9,089 nt of DNA from Bacillota bacterium (GTDB lineage: Bacteria; Bacillota; Clostridia; Oscillospirales; Ruminococcaceae), in NCBI GenBank assembly GCA_023456995.1, contig JAEWNU010000131.1:1-9089 (forward strand), in the 5' to 3' direction. The notes beneath the pieces were generated by a model. The model ran no database searches, had not been told where the DNA came from, and was given only the letters and a program-made list of their open reading frames with translations. Position numbers and translations under genes: made by a program. Each line of letters opens with the position of its first letter. Within the stretch, counting starts at the first letter, position 1. Shown in pieces: positions 1-5,816 of the stretch.

Positions 1-546
1 GGAAACGGAGGGCGGCTGAGGAACCCAGAGATCCTCACAGATTTCCACGGCAAAAGTCCATTCGGGCAACTCATCACAGCAGAACAACAGCTTTTGTCCA
101 AATGGCACAGTCTGTCCACATAGGGTAATGCTATTGATACCCGGGAAGGCGGGGGCGAAATTACGCTGCTCATAAAATTCGCCGTAGTTTGGCAAGTGCG
201 CCTTTGGGACGACGCCAAGCAGCTTACCGCTTTGTATTACGACGGCGCAGTTATACAATTTGTTGAAAGCGGATATCGGCATTCCAACGACAATCACCAT
301 CTCGTAGCCCACCGAAGCCCTCAAAAGTGTACGCAGACCCTTTTGCGCACCGTCAAGCAGTACCTGTTGCGAAAATAGGTCACCACAGGTATAGCCAGTC
401 AGTGAAAGTTCGGGAAACACCAGCAAGCGAACCCTTTTGGTCATGGCGTCTTTGAGTGCTTCCACCATTTTTTCGGCATTGAAGGCGCAGTCTGCCACCC
501 TCAGTTCGGGAGAAGCACAAGCTACGCGTATAAAGCCGTTTTTCAT
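1..546 (-). CDS. nadE: Glutamine-dependent NAD+ synthetase, N-terminal glutaminase part (3' end outside window)
   Basis: This is the first 182 codons of a gene reading leftward off the window edge; the frame is open throughout. The product should catalyse the last step of NAD synthesis in the cytoplasm: ATP-dependent amidation of nicotinic acid adenine dinucleotide, with ammonia released from glutamine by an N-terminal nitrilase-fold domain. That domain is what is visible. The catalytic triad is complete: Glu46 in FPELSLTGY, Lys115 in PKAHLPNYGEFYE and Cys170 in EICEDLW. All three lie six residues earlier than the triad I recall for the Mycobacterium tuberculosis enzyme (E52, K121, C176). The synthetase (ATP pyrophosphatase) domain, expected to bring the protein to about 640 residues, lies outside. 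The ATG at 546 is preceded by GGAGG (560-556 on the minus strand) at a 9-base spacing. A free-standing nitrilase or amidase is the alternative, but the length of the motif match and the triad spacing favour NadE. Confidence 0.9.
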   Translation of the reverse strand, partial: MKNGFIRVACASPELRVADCAFNAEKMVEALKDAMTKRVRLLVFPELSLTGYTCGDLFSQQVLLDGAQKGLRTLLRASVGYEMVIVVGMPISAFNKLYNCAVVIQSGKLLGVVPKAHLPNYGEFYEQRNFAPAFPGINSITLCGQTVPFGQKLLFCCDELPEWTFAVEICEDLWVPQPPSVS

Positions 547-601
547 ATTAAAAAACCTCCGTGCCATTTTCAATACTGGTTAATTTAAATCATTAATTAT
601 G

Positions 602-630
602 TTGTGATTTCTATCTGAAAGCAGTATAAA
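602..630 (+). promoter_or_regulatory. Probable sigma-A promoter of the Ca2+-ATPase gene
   Basis: TTGTGA (602-607), a 17-base spacer and TATAAA (625-630) fit a sigma-A promoter. Transcription would start near 637 and leave a leader of about 125 bases before the ATG at 762. I saw no recognisable riboswitch or leader hairpin in that leader. A second TATAAA at 723-728 lacks a properly spaced -35 box. Confidence 0.5.
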
Positions 631-641
631 CAATTGCATTT

Positions 642-670
642 ATTTTACGCGCAAACAGAAAAATTGTCAA
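642..670 (-). promoter_or_regulatory. Probable sigma-A promoter of nadE
   Basis: Read on the minus strand, there is a perfect -35 box TTGACA (670-665), a 17-base spacer and a -10 box TAAAAT (647-642). The start point would fall near 635, giving nadE a leader of about 90 bases. The consensus match is strong, but no experiment supports it. It faces the plus-strand promoter at 602-630. Confidence 0.65.
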
Positions 671-745
671 AGGTTCCCGTGCGTTTTTGATCTCAACATA
701 TTTTTGGACAGCCCCGAATAAGTATAAACAAGTTAAAAGGACAGG

Positions 746-752
746 AAGGGAG
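746..752 (+). promoter_or_regulatory. Ribosome binding site that fixes the ATPase start at 762
   Basis: AAGGGAG at 746-752 stands 9 bases before the ATG at 762. The open frame extends upstream to a TTG at 687, but no Shine-Dalgarno sequence precedes that TTG. The 25 extra residues (starting ISTYFW) also do not resemble the N-terminus of a P-type ATPase. An ATG at 783 (MAGLTTKEA...) is a weaker third option. Confidence 0.7.
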
Positions 753-761
753 ATTATTTTC

Positions 762-3449
762 ATGGGGCACGGGCGGGAAGAAATGGCAGGACTAACAACC
801 AAAGAGGCACAGCAGCGCTTGCTGGAATATGGAGAAAACCGGTTGGATACCGGCAAAAAGCATTCGGCATTGAAAATTTTTGCGGGGCAGTTTCGCGATT
901 TAATGGTCATTATACTTCTGGTTGCCACAGCAATTTCGGCGGTTTTGGGTGAAATGCACGAGGCAGTCGCTATTGTGGTAATTGTGCTGATAAACGCATT
1001 GCTGGGATTTTTTCAGGAGCTGCGCTGCGAACAGACGCTGGAAGCACTGGCAAAGCTTTCGGCTCCGTTGGCCCGCGTAAGGCGTGATGGACGAGAGCTT
1101 GAAATTTCAGCAACCAAGGTTGTGCAGGGCGACCTGCTGTTGCTTTCAGCCGGAGATTGCGTTGCTGCTGATGCGGTGGTACTAACGCAAAACGCACTGG
1201 CTTGTGACGAGGCGCTGCTTACTGGGGAATCAGAGGCTTGCGTCAAGCGAGCGGTTACCGGTAACGAGGGAAATGCGCGCGCGGCGCATGACGCGATGGT
1301 GTTTATGGGCACCCATGTTGTAGCCGGACACGCCCAAGCACAAGTATCTGCCACTGGCATGGCAACCGAGATGGGCGCCATTGCCGGAATGCTCAGCGAC
1401 ATAGAAGAGGAGCAAACGCCGCTGCAAAAGCGATTGGATCAGGTGGGACGCGTGATCGGCGCGGGTTGTCTCGTAATCTGCATGATGGTGGCAGCGGCGG
1501 GGGTATGGCGAGGAGAAGCGCCGCTGAATATGCTTATTACCGGCATTAGTCTGGCGGTGGCGGCAGTACCGGAAGGGTTACCTGCTATTGTGACCATTTC
1601 GCTGGCACTTGCCGTGCGGCGAATTCTTCGCAGAAACGCATTGATTAAGCATCTGCACGCAGTGGAGACGCTAGGCTGTGCCACGGTAATCTGCTCTGAC
1701 AAGACCGGCACGCTGACTCAGAACCGGATGACGGTGCAAAAATTGGTGACGATATCGGGGGAGCATGCGCCCGAACAAGCAAAGCAATTGCCGTTACGCC
1801 ACCCGGAGCTAAAATACCTGCTGGAAACGGCAGCCTATTGCAATGATGCCAGAGCACAACCTAAAAAGCGTGGTTTCTGGGGTCGGGAAGATCCGGATAG
1901 TCTCATGTATTCTGGTGATCCAACCGAAACAGCGCTGCTTAAAACAGCGCTGGATGCCGGCGTGCGCCCCGCGGATTTTTTCAGACGCGGTGAATTGGCG
2001 TTTGACTCGACTCGCAAGCGCATGACTGTCTGGGGCGGTTGCGCCGACGGCGTAAACAGAATCTATATGAAGGGCGCGCCAGAGTTGGTGCTGTCGCGCT
2101 GCACCCGAGTTGCAACGGCGCAGGGCAGCATTCCGCTTACCCCTGAACTGCGACGCAAAATTATCGGTGACAACGCCCGGCTGGCGGGGGATGCATTACG
2201 GGTAATGGGTTTTGCTTTCCGCGAACAGGGTCAAAGTGGGGAAGCGCCGGAAAACAATTTGGTTTTCACAGGGTTGATCGGATTATTTGACCCGCCCCGA
2301 CCTGAAGCGGCGGCAGCAGTTGCAGCCTGCCGCACAGCACAGATTCGTGCAGTTATGATCACTGGTGACCACGCCGCCACCGCCAAGGCGGTAGCCAAAC
2401 AACTTGGCATTTTGCGGGGTGAGGGTGATGTTATCACGGGCGACATGCTGGATGCCATGACAGATGGGCAACTGCTTGAGTGCTGCAAAACTGCTACAGT
2501 ATTTGCGCGTGTCAGCCCAGCCCACAAATTGCGCATTGTGCGCGCCATGAAAGAAAATGGTGAGATTGTCGCAATGACCGGTGACGGGGTTAATGACGCA
2601 CCTGCGGTCAAAGAATCAAGCATCGGCGTAGCGATGGGAGCCAGTGGTACCGACGTAACCCGCGAGGCCGCCGATGTGATATTGCTTGATGATAACTTTG
2701 CGACCCTGGTGGCGGCTGTTGAGGAAGGCCGCACAATTTATCAGAACATCCGCCGTTTTTTGCGGTATTTGCTCTCCTGCAACGCGGGTGAGGTCTTTAC
2801 CATGTTTGTTGGTATGCTCATGGGCATGCCGGTTATACTCACGCCGATTCAGCTGTTGCTGGTCAACCTTGTTACCGACGGTCTGCCTGCCATAGCGCTT
2901 GGGCTTGAACCTTCCGACCCGCAGGTGATGCGTCAGCCCCCGCGTCGCTCGGATGACTCCATCTTTTCCGACGGGCTGTTAGGTAAAATCCTCTTCCGAG
3001 GGGTGTTGATAGGCTTGACGACGCTCGGCGTGTTCTCGTTGATTTCAGGTAGCGGGGCTGATCTTAAAACCGCGAGAACTGCGGCGCTGTGCACACTGAC
3101 CATGACTCAGCTTTTTCATGTGTTTGAGTGCCGCAGCGAGACAAAGGGGTTACTGCAGATCAATCCTTTTACCAACCCGCTGTTGCTAGCAGCGGCATTG
3201 GCTTCGATGGCGTGTGTGTTTGGTGCAGTATACCACCCAATGGTTTCGTCGGTGTTCCTCACCACGGCATTGACTCTTGAGCAAATGAAAACCGTCCTAC
3301 TGTGCAGTCTGATTGTTCCGGCTGTCTCGTCGGTGATGCTGCTGTTTTCTAAAAAACGCCCACGCCCCTCGAGTAGAGATGGGGTATTTGATAATAAAAA
3401 ATGCCTCTCGACACAGCGAGAGGCTCTGAATGAGCAATATATAGGTTGA
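762..3449 (+). CDS. P-type Ca2+-transporting ATPase (P2 family, PMCA/SPCA-like)
   Basis: This 895-residue integral membrane pump should export Ca2+ from the cytoplasm at the cost of ATP. All P-type landmarks are present in order: an N-terminal cation-ATPase segment (GLTTKEAQQRLLEYG), actuator TGES at 154-157, M4 PEGLP at 270-274, the phosphorylated Asp313 in DKTGTLTQ, nucleotide-binding KGAPE from 437, TGD at 534-536, and TGDGVNDAP from 606. Calcium site II residues are intact: Glu271 in M4, and Asn702 and Asp706 in M6 (VNLVTDGLP). M5 carries Asn674 and Glu677. In M8, the position of SERCA Glu908 appears to be Gln783 (MTQLFHVF), as in plasma-membrane Ca2+-ATPases, which suggests one Ca2+ per cycle. 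A short polar tail of about 35 residues follows the last membrane segment. The gene stands alone and ends 1 base from the convergent zinc-ribbon gene. The family call is firm; Ca2+ specificity is inferred from the M4-M6 residues. Confidence 0.93.
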   Translation: MGHGREEMAGLTTKEAQQRLLEYGENRLDTGKKHSALKIFAGQFRDLMVIILLVATAISAVLGEMHEAVAIVVIVLINALLGFFQELRCEQTLEALAKLSAPLARVRRDGRELEISATKVVQGDLLLLSAGDCVAADAVVLTQNALACDEALLTGESEACVKRAVTGNEGNARAAHDAMVFMGTHVVAGHAQAQVSATGMATEMGAIAGMLSDIEEEQTPLQKRLDQVGRVIGAGCLVICMMVAAAGVWRGEAPLNMLITGISLAVAAVPEGLPAIVTISLALAVRRILRRNALIKHLHAVETLGCATVICSDKTGTLTQNRMTVQKLVTISGEHAPEQAKQLPLRHPELKYLLETAAYCNDARAQPKKRGFWGREDPDSLMYSGDPTETALLKTALDAGVRPADFFRRGELAFDSTRKRMTVWGGCADGVNRIYMKGAPELVLSRCTRVATAQGSIPLTPELRRKIIGDNARLAGDALRVMGFAFREQGQSGEAPENNLVFTGLIGLFDPPRPEAAAAVAACRTAQIRAVMITGDHAATAKAVAKQLGILRGEGDVITGDMLDAMTDGQLLECCKTATVFARVSPAHKLRIVRAMKENGEIVAMTGDGVNDAPAVKESSIGVAMGASGTDVTREAADVILLDDNFATLVAAVEEGRTIYQNIRRFLRYLLSCNAGEVFTMFVGMLMGMPVILTPIQLLLVNLVTDGLPAIALGLEPSDPQVMRQPPRRSDDSIFSDGLLGKILFRGVLIGLTTLGVFSLISGSGADLKTARTAALCTLTMTQLFHVFECRSETKGLLQINPFTNPLLLAAALASMACVFGAVYHPMVSSVFLTTALTLEQMKTVLLCSLIVPAVSSVMLLFSKKRPRPSSRDGVFDNKKCLSTQREALNEQYIG
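3391..3424 (-). terminator. Rho-independent terminator of the zinc-ribbon gene, inside the ATPase 3' end
   Basis: GCCTCTCG (3403-3410) and CGAGAGGC (3417-3424) form a perfect 8-bp GC-rich stem around a 6-base loop. On the minus strand the stem is followed by ATTTTTTATTAT (3402-3391), the U-tract of an intrinsic terminator. It begins 27 bases beyond the stop of the minus-strand gene. On the plus strand the hairpin is followed by TCTGAATGAG, so it is not a canonical terminator for the ATPase gene. The stem lies within ATPase codons of about residues 881-888. Confidence 0.85.
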
Positions 3450-3450
3450 G

Positions 3451-3825
3451 CTATTTTTCAACGGGTTTACCACAGTTGCGGCAAAAATGGTCATTTGATG
3501 CCAATAATGCGGCACAGTTCGGGCAGGCCGGGCGGTAGTTGTTCTGCAAGAGATGCAACGCCCCTTGGGTGGCGCGGGCTGTGCCGTTTTGTTCGGCTTC
3601 TTTTCCGATGACGTCACTAACCTCAAAGATGCTGGCGCATTTAGGGCAGGTGGCAAAATAAGACGACTGGAATTTAAAGAGCGGGATAAAAAAAGCATGA
3701 AGATACTGATACTTCCTCGCAAGGTGAAACGGCTCTTCACTGCCGCAGCAGGGGCAGCGGCCAGCCTGAACATAGCCCGCTGATTCCACTTTGAAATTTG
3801 TGCCGAACAATCCAATAAAGAACAT
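3451..3825 (-). CDS. Small zinc-ribbon protein of unknown function
   Basis: This is a 124-residue protein with four CxxC knuckles: C24/C27 (CPCC), C60/C63 (CPKC), C101/C104 (CPNC) and C115/C118 (CRNC). The last pair sits in a FCRNCGKPVEK end typical of zinc-ribbon domains. The first two pairs are 32 residues apart and flank an aromatic stretch (HAFFIPLFKF). The second two are only 10 apart and form a compact C-terminal ribbon, so two Zn2+ ions may be bound. There is no signal peptide, although the N-terminus (MFFIGLFG) is hydrophobic. The start ATG at 3825 follows a near-perfect AAGGAGG (3840-3834) at 8 bases, with a promoter upstream and a terminator downstream, so it is probably monocistronic. 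I do not recognise a specific function. Such proteins are common in Firmicutes as unnamed zinc-ribbon proteins. Confidence 0.85.
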   Translation of the reverse strand: MFFIGLFGTNFKVESAGYVQAGRCPCCGSEEPFHLARKYQYLHAFFIPLFKFQSSYFATCPKCASIFEVSDVIGKEAEQNGTARATQGALHLLQNNYRPACPNCAALLASNDHFCRNCGKPVEK

Positions 3826-3854
3826 TTGCGCAGCCTCCTTTGCATCCTTTTTAC

Positions 3855-3883
3855 ATAATAATACCAGCGATGCGTTTGGTCAA
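3855..3883 (-). promoter_or_regulatory. Probable sigma-A promoter of the zinc-ribbon gene
   Basis: On the minus strand, TTGACC (3883-3878), a 17-base spacer and TATTAT (3860-3855) form a good sigma-A promoter. Transcription would start near 3848, about 23 bases before the ATG at 3825, leaving just enough leader for the ribosome binding site. Confidence 0.65.
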
Positions 3884-4065
3884 GAAAAAGCAGTTCTAAA
3901 TGCAGTAACATGGAATAAATATTGCACTATTATTTCGGAAAAACAAGGTGAAAACTTCCTTGTCTGACAGTAAAATGGCCTATATTCCATCACATGTATG
4001 TTGTTTAGGAAGATTAGAATTCATTTTACATAAATTACCGGCGTTTTTTGCTACAAAATGCTGAA

Positions 4066-4085
4066 AAGTCACTCTGGAATGACTT
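4066..4085 (+). repeat. Inverted repeat touching the -35 box of the lipoprotein operon
   Basis: The arms AAGTCA (4066-4071) and TGACTT (4080-4085) are perfect complements around an 8-base gap. The right arm shares its last two bases with the -35 box at 4084-4089. This is a plausible operator for a dimeric regulator, but 6-bp arms also arise by chance. Confidence 0.35.
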
Positions 4086-4112
4086 GACCCTTCTGGCGAT
4101 AAGCGGTAGAAT
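4084..4112 (+). promoter_or_regulatory. Probable sigma-A promoter of the GHL10-amidase operon
   Basis: TTGACC (4084-4089), a 17-base spacer and TAGAAT (4107-4112) match sigma-A consensus well. Transcription would start near 4119, about 27 bases before the ATG at 4146. The ribosome binding site TGAGGT (4134-4139) precedes that ATG by about 7 bases. This is the only good promoter found ahead of both envelope genes. Confidence 0.65.
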
Positions 4113-4145
4113 AAAGTGCTATATGGTGTAATGTGAGGTAAAAGA

Positions 4146-5771
4146 ATGAAACGCAGTATCAGTAAATACATCGCCCTGTTGTTGGTAGTTAGCATTTTTG
4201 TAACGACGTTATCTGGATGTGGTAGCGGCGTGGTTTCTAGCACGGGACAGATTGAACCACAGCAAAGCAGCAGTGTGGCGAGTGAGACTACATACCCCGG
4301 GGAGTTTCCCCCGGCAAACCAGTCTTTGCCTGCCGGAGACACCGACAAAACGGAGACATCTTCAAAGGCGCCGGAAGAATCATCTGTACCTGCTTCGGCG
4401 TCAGAACCTGAATCGAAAGCACCTGCCTCCAGCGCGGTGACAGCGCCACAGGCGAAGCCCGCAGCTTCAAGCAGTCAAGCGCCCGCTTCAAGTGCATCGA
4501 CAGCACCTCAGGCGAAACCCGCAGCTTCAAGCAGCCAGGCACCCGCTTCAAGTGCATCGACAGCCCCTCAGGCGAAACCCGCAGCTTCAAGCAGTCAAGC
4601 GCCTGCTTCCAGCAAACCCGATGCCGCGCCTGCGGTGGAACAGGTTGACTATACCCCGGCGAAAAGCAATGTGGACGAGGTTCGCGGAATCTGGATTTCT
4701 TATCTTGATTTTTATTCGCTGGCAAAGGATCAGAACAGGTCAGGCTTTGATGCTAATATCAACAGTGCTTTTAAGGCCATTTCGGGTTACGGGCTGAATA
4801 CGGTTTTTGTTCAGGTACGCCCGTTTGGCGACGCAATGTATGATTCGGAAATTTTTCCGTGGAGCTATGTGCTGACTGGTCACGAGGGCGAAAACCCTGG
4901 TTATGATCCGCTCGAAATCATGGTCTCCACTGCAAAAAAATATGGTTTGCGCATTGAGGCGTGGATAAACCCCTACCGTGTCTTGGCCATTGGCAGCACA
5001 CGTGAGCTATCTTCTTCGAATCCGGCGGTGCAGGCCATCAGGCAGGGGAAGGATACAGCGATTTCTTACAACGGCGGAATTTTCTATAATCCAGCCAGCA
5101 AAACCGCGCGTTCGCTTATTACACAGGGTGTGGTCGAACTGGTGGAAAACTATGATATAGATGGTATCCACTTTGACGACTATTTTTATCCGACAACTGA
5201 CATGGCATTTGACGCCGTTTATTACCGCGATTACTGTTCAGCAGGCGGGTCGCTCTCTCAGGCTGACTGGCGTCGTGAGAATGTTAATGCATTAGTTCGG
5301 CAGGTTTATGCAGCCGTAAAAAATGCCAACTCCTCCGTGCTGTTTGGCATTAGTCCGCAGGCGCGCATGGATAATAACTACAATGGGCAATTTGCGGATG
5401 TGGAGAAATGGCTGTCTAATAGCGGTTATGTTGATTATATCTGTCCACAGATCTATTATGGTTTTGAAAACGATTCGGTACCTTACAGCAGCTCGCTGTC
5501 ACTGTGGAATAAAATGTGCCGAGGCTCTGGCGTCGCACTTTATGTCGGTTTGGCGGTGTACAAATGCGGTGTTTCAGACAAGTGGGCCGGTAGTGGCGCG
5601 AATGAATGGATAAGCGGCACAACCATGATGCGTGATATGGTGGATGAGGCACGCGAGGCTTCAAGCTATGAGGGCTTTTTGCTCTACCGCTATGATTCGC
5701 TTTTTAACCCTGACAGTGCTGTTTCAGCCCATATTTCTAAAGAACGGGCCAATCTGAAGAGCGTACTATAA
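4146..5771 (+). CDS. GHL10-family (glycosyl hydrolase-like) lipoprotein
   Basis: This 541-residue protein has a lipoprotein signal (KR..., a hydrophobic core, lipobox LSGC with Cys25), so it should be lipid-anchored on the outer face of the membrane. Residues 26-175 are a disordered Ser/Pro/Ala/Gln linker containing three 20-residue repeats and a partial fourth, probably a spacer through the wall. From about 176 (VDEVRGIW) to about 525 lies a GHL10 (family 10 glycosylhydrolase-like, DUF187 type) TIM barrel. Its landmarks are QVRPFGDA at 223, EAWINPYR at 271, DGIHFDDYFYP from 339 and PQIYYGF from 434. The clustered acids Asp344/Asp345 and Glu271 are candidate catalytic or binding residues. The natural substrate of this family is not established to my knowledge; a cell-envelope or peptidoglycan glycan is the reasonable inference given the amidase fusion gene 45 bases downstream. 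The start is supported by TGAGGT 7 bases upstream. Confidence 0.88.
   Translation: MKRSISKYIALLLVVSIFVTTLSGCGSGVVSSTGQIEPQQSSSVASETTYPGEFPPANQSLPAGDTDKTETSSKAPEESSVPASASEPESKAPASSAVTAPQAKPAASSSQAPASSASTAPQAKPAASSSQAPASSASTAPQAKPAASSSQAPASSKPDAAPAVEQVDYTPAKSNVDEVRGIWISYLDFYSLAKDQNRSGFDANINSAFKAISGYGLNTVFVQVRPFGDAMYDSEIFPWSYVLTGHEGENPGYDPLEIMVSTAKKYGLRIEAWINPYRVLAIGSTRELSSSNPAVQAIRQGKDTAISYNGGIFYNPASKTARSLITQGVVELVENYDIDGIHFDDYFYPTTDMAFDAVYYRDYCSAGGSLSQADWRRENVNALVRQVYAAVKNANSSVLFGISPQARMDNNYNGQFADVEKWLSNSGYVDYICPQIYYGFENDSVPYSSSLSLWNKMCRGSGVALYVGLAVYKCGVSDKWAGSGANEWISGTTMMRDMVDEAREASSYEGFLLYRYDSLFNPDSAVSAHISKERANLKSVL
4419..4613 (+). repeat. In-frame 60-bp tandem repeat, three full copies plus a partial copy
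   Basis: Units at 4419-4478, 4479-4538 and 4539-4598, plus 15 bases of a fourth (4599-4613), each encode APASSA(V/S)TAPQAKPAASSSQ. Copies 2 and 3 are nearly identical at the DNA level, while copy 1 is more diverged, for example Val in place of Ser. The period is an exact multiple of three, so copy changes would alter linker length without breaking the frame. Confidence 0.95.
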
Positions 5772-5806
5772 AACGGCGGCGCAATCCACATGCAAAACCA
5801 ACACCA

Positions 5807-5813
5807 AAGGGGA
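5807..5813 (+). promoter_or_regulatory. Ribosome binding site for the GHL10-amidase fusion gene
   Basis: AAAGGGGA around 5806-5813 precedes ATG at 5817 by only about 4 bases and GTG at 5820 by about 7 bases. Either could be the real start, and they differ by one residue. An in-frame ATG at 5790 has no ribosome binding site and would add nine polar residues. Confidence 0.55.
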
Positions 5814-5816
5814 ACA

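Larger units (their letters stand above)
3826..4145 (+). other. Divergent intergenic region, 320 bases, no gene seen
   Basis: This region is more AT-rich than the flanking genes. It holds the zinc-ribbon promoter and ribosome binding site at its left end, and the promoter, an inverted repeat and the ribosome binding site of the lipoprotein gene at its right end. The central part, about 3884-4065, contains only a weak 6-bp inverted repeat, ACAAGG (3943-3948) with CCTTGT (3958-3963). I see no tRNA, riboswitch fold or credible small gene in it. Confidence 0.6.

Noticed and set aside
196..378. 60-codon plus-strand frame
   Set aside because: It is antisense to nadE, where the minus frame carries the intact glutaminase triad.
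704..728. Second promoter TTGGAC...TATAAA ahead of the ATPase
   Set aside because: The spacer is only 13 bases, too short for sigma-A. The 602-630 boxes have a 17-base spacer.
687..761. TTG start extending the ATPase by 25 residues
   Set aside because: No ribosome binding site precedes 687, and the extension is unlike P-type ATPase N-termini. The ATG at 762 has AAGGGAG at 9 bases.
3297..3911. 204-codon minus-strand frame overlapping the zinc-ribbon gene
   Set aside because: The cysteine-rich frame at 3451-3825 has a strong ribosome binding site and promoter. The longer frame runs through the terminator and into the ATPase gene without motifs.
3943..3963. Inverted repeat ACAAGG/CCTTGT as a terminator
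   Set aside because: The stem is only 6 bp with a 9-base loop, no T-tract follows on either strand, and no gene ends nearby.
4419..4613. CRISPR-like array
   Set aside because: The repeats are directly adjacent 60-bp units with no unique spacers, and they code in frame within a lipoprotein.
4288..4725. 145-codon minus-strand frame across the tandem repeat
   Set aside because: Its repetitive protein is a by-product of the 60-bp repeat read on the other strand; the plus frame encodes a lipoprotein linker.
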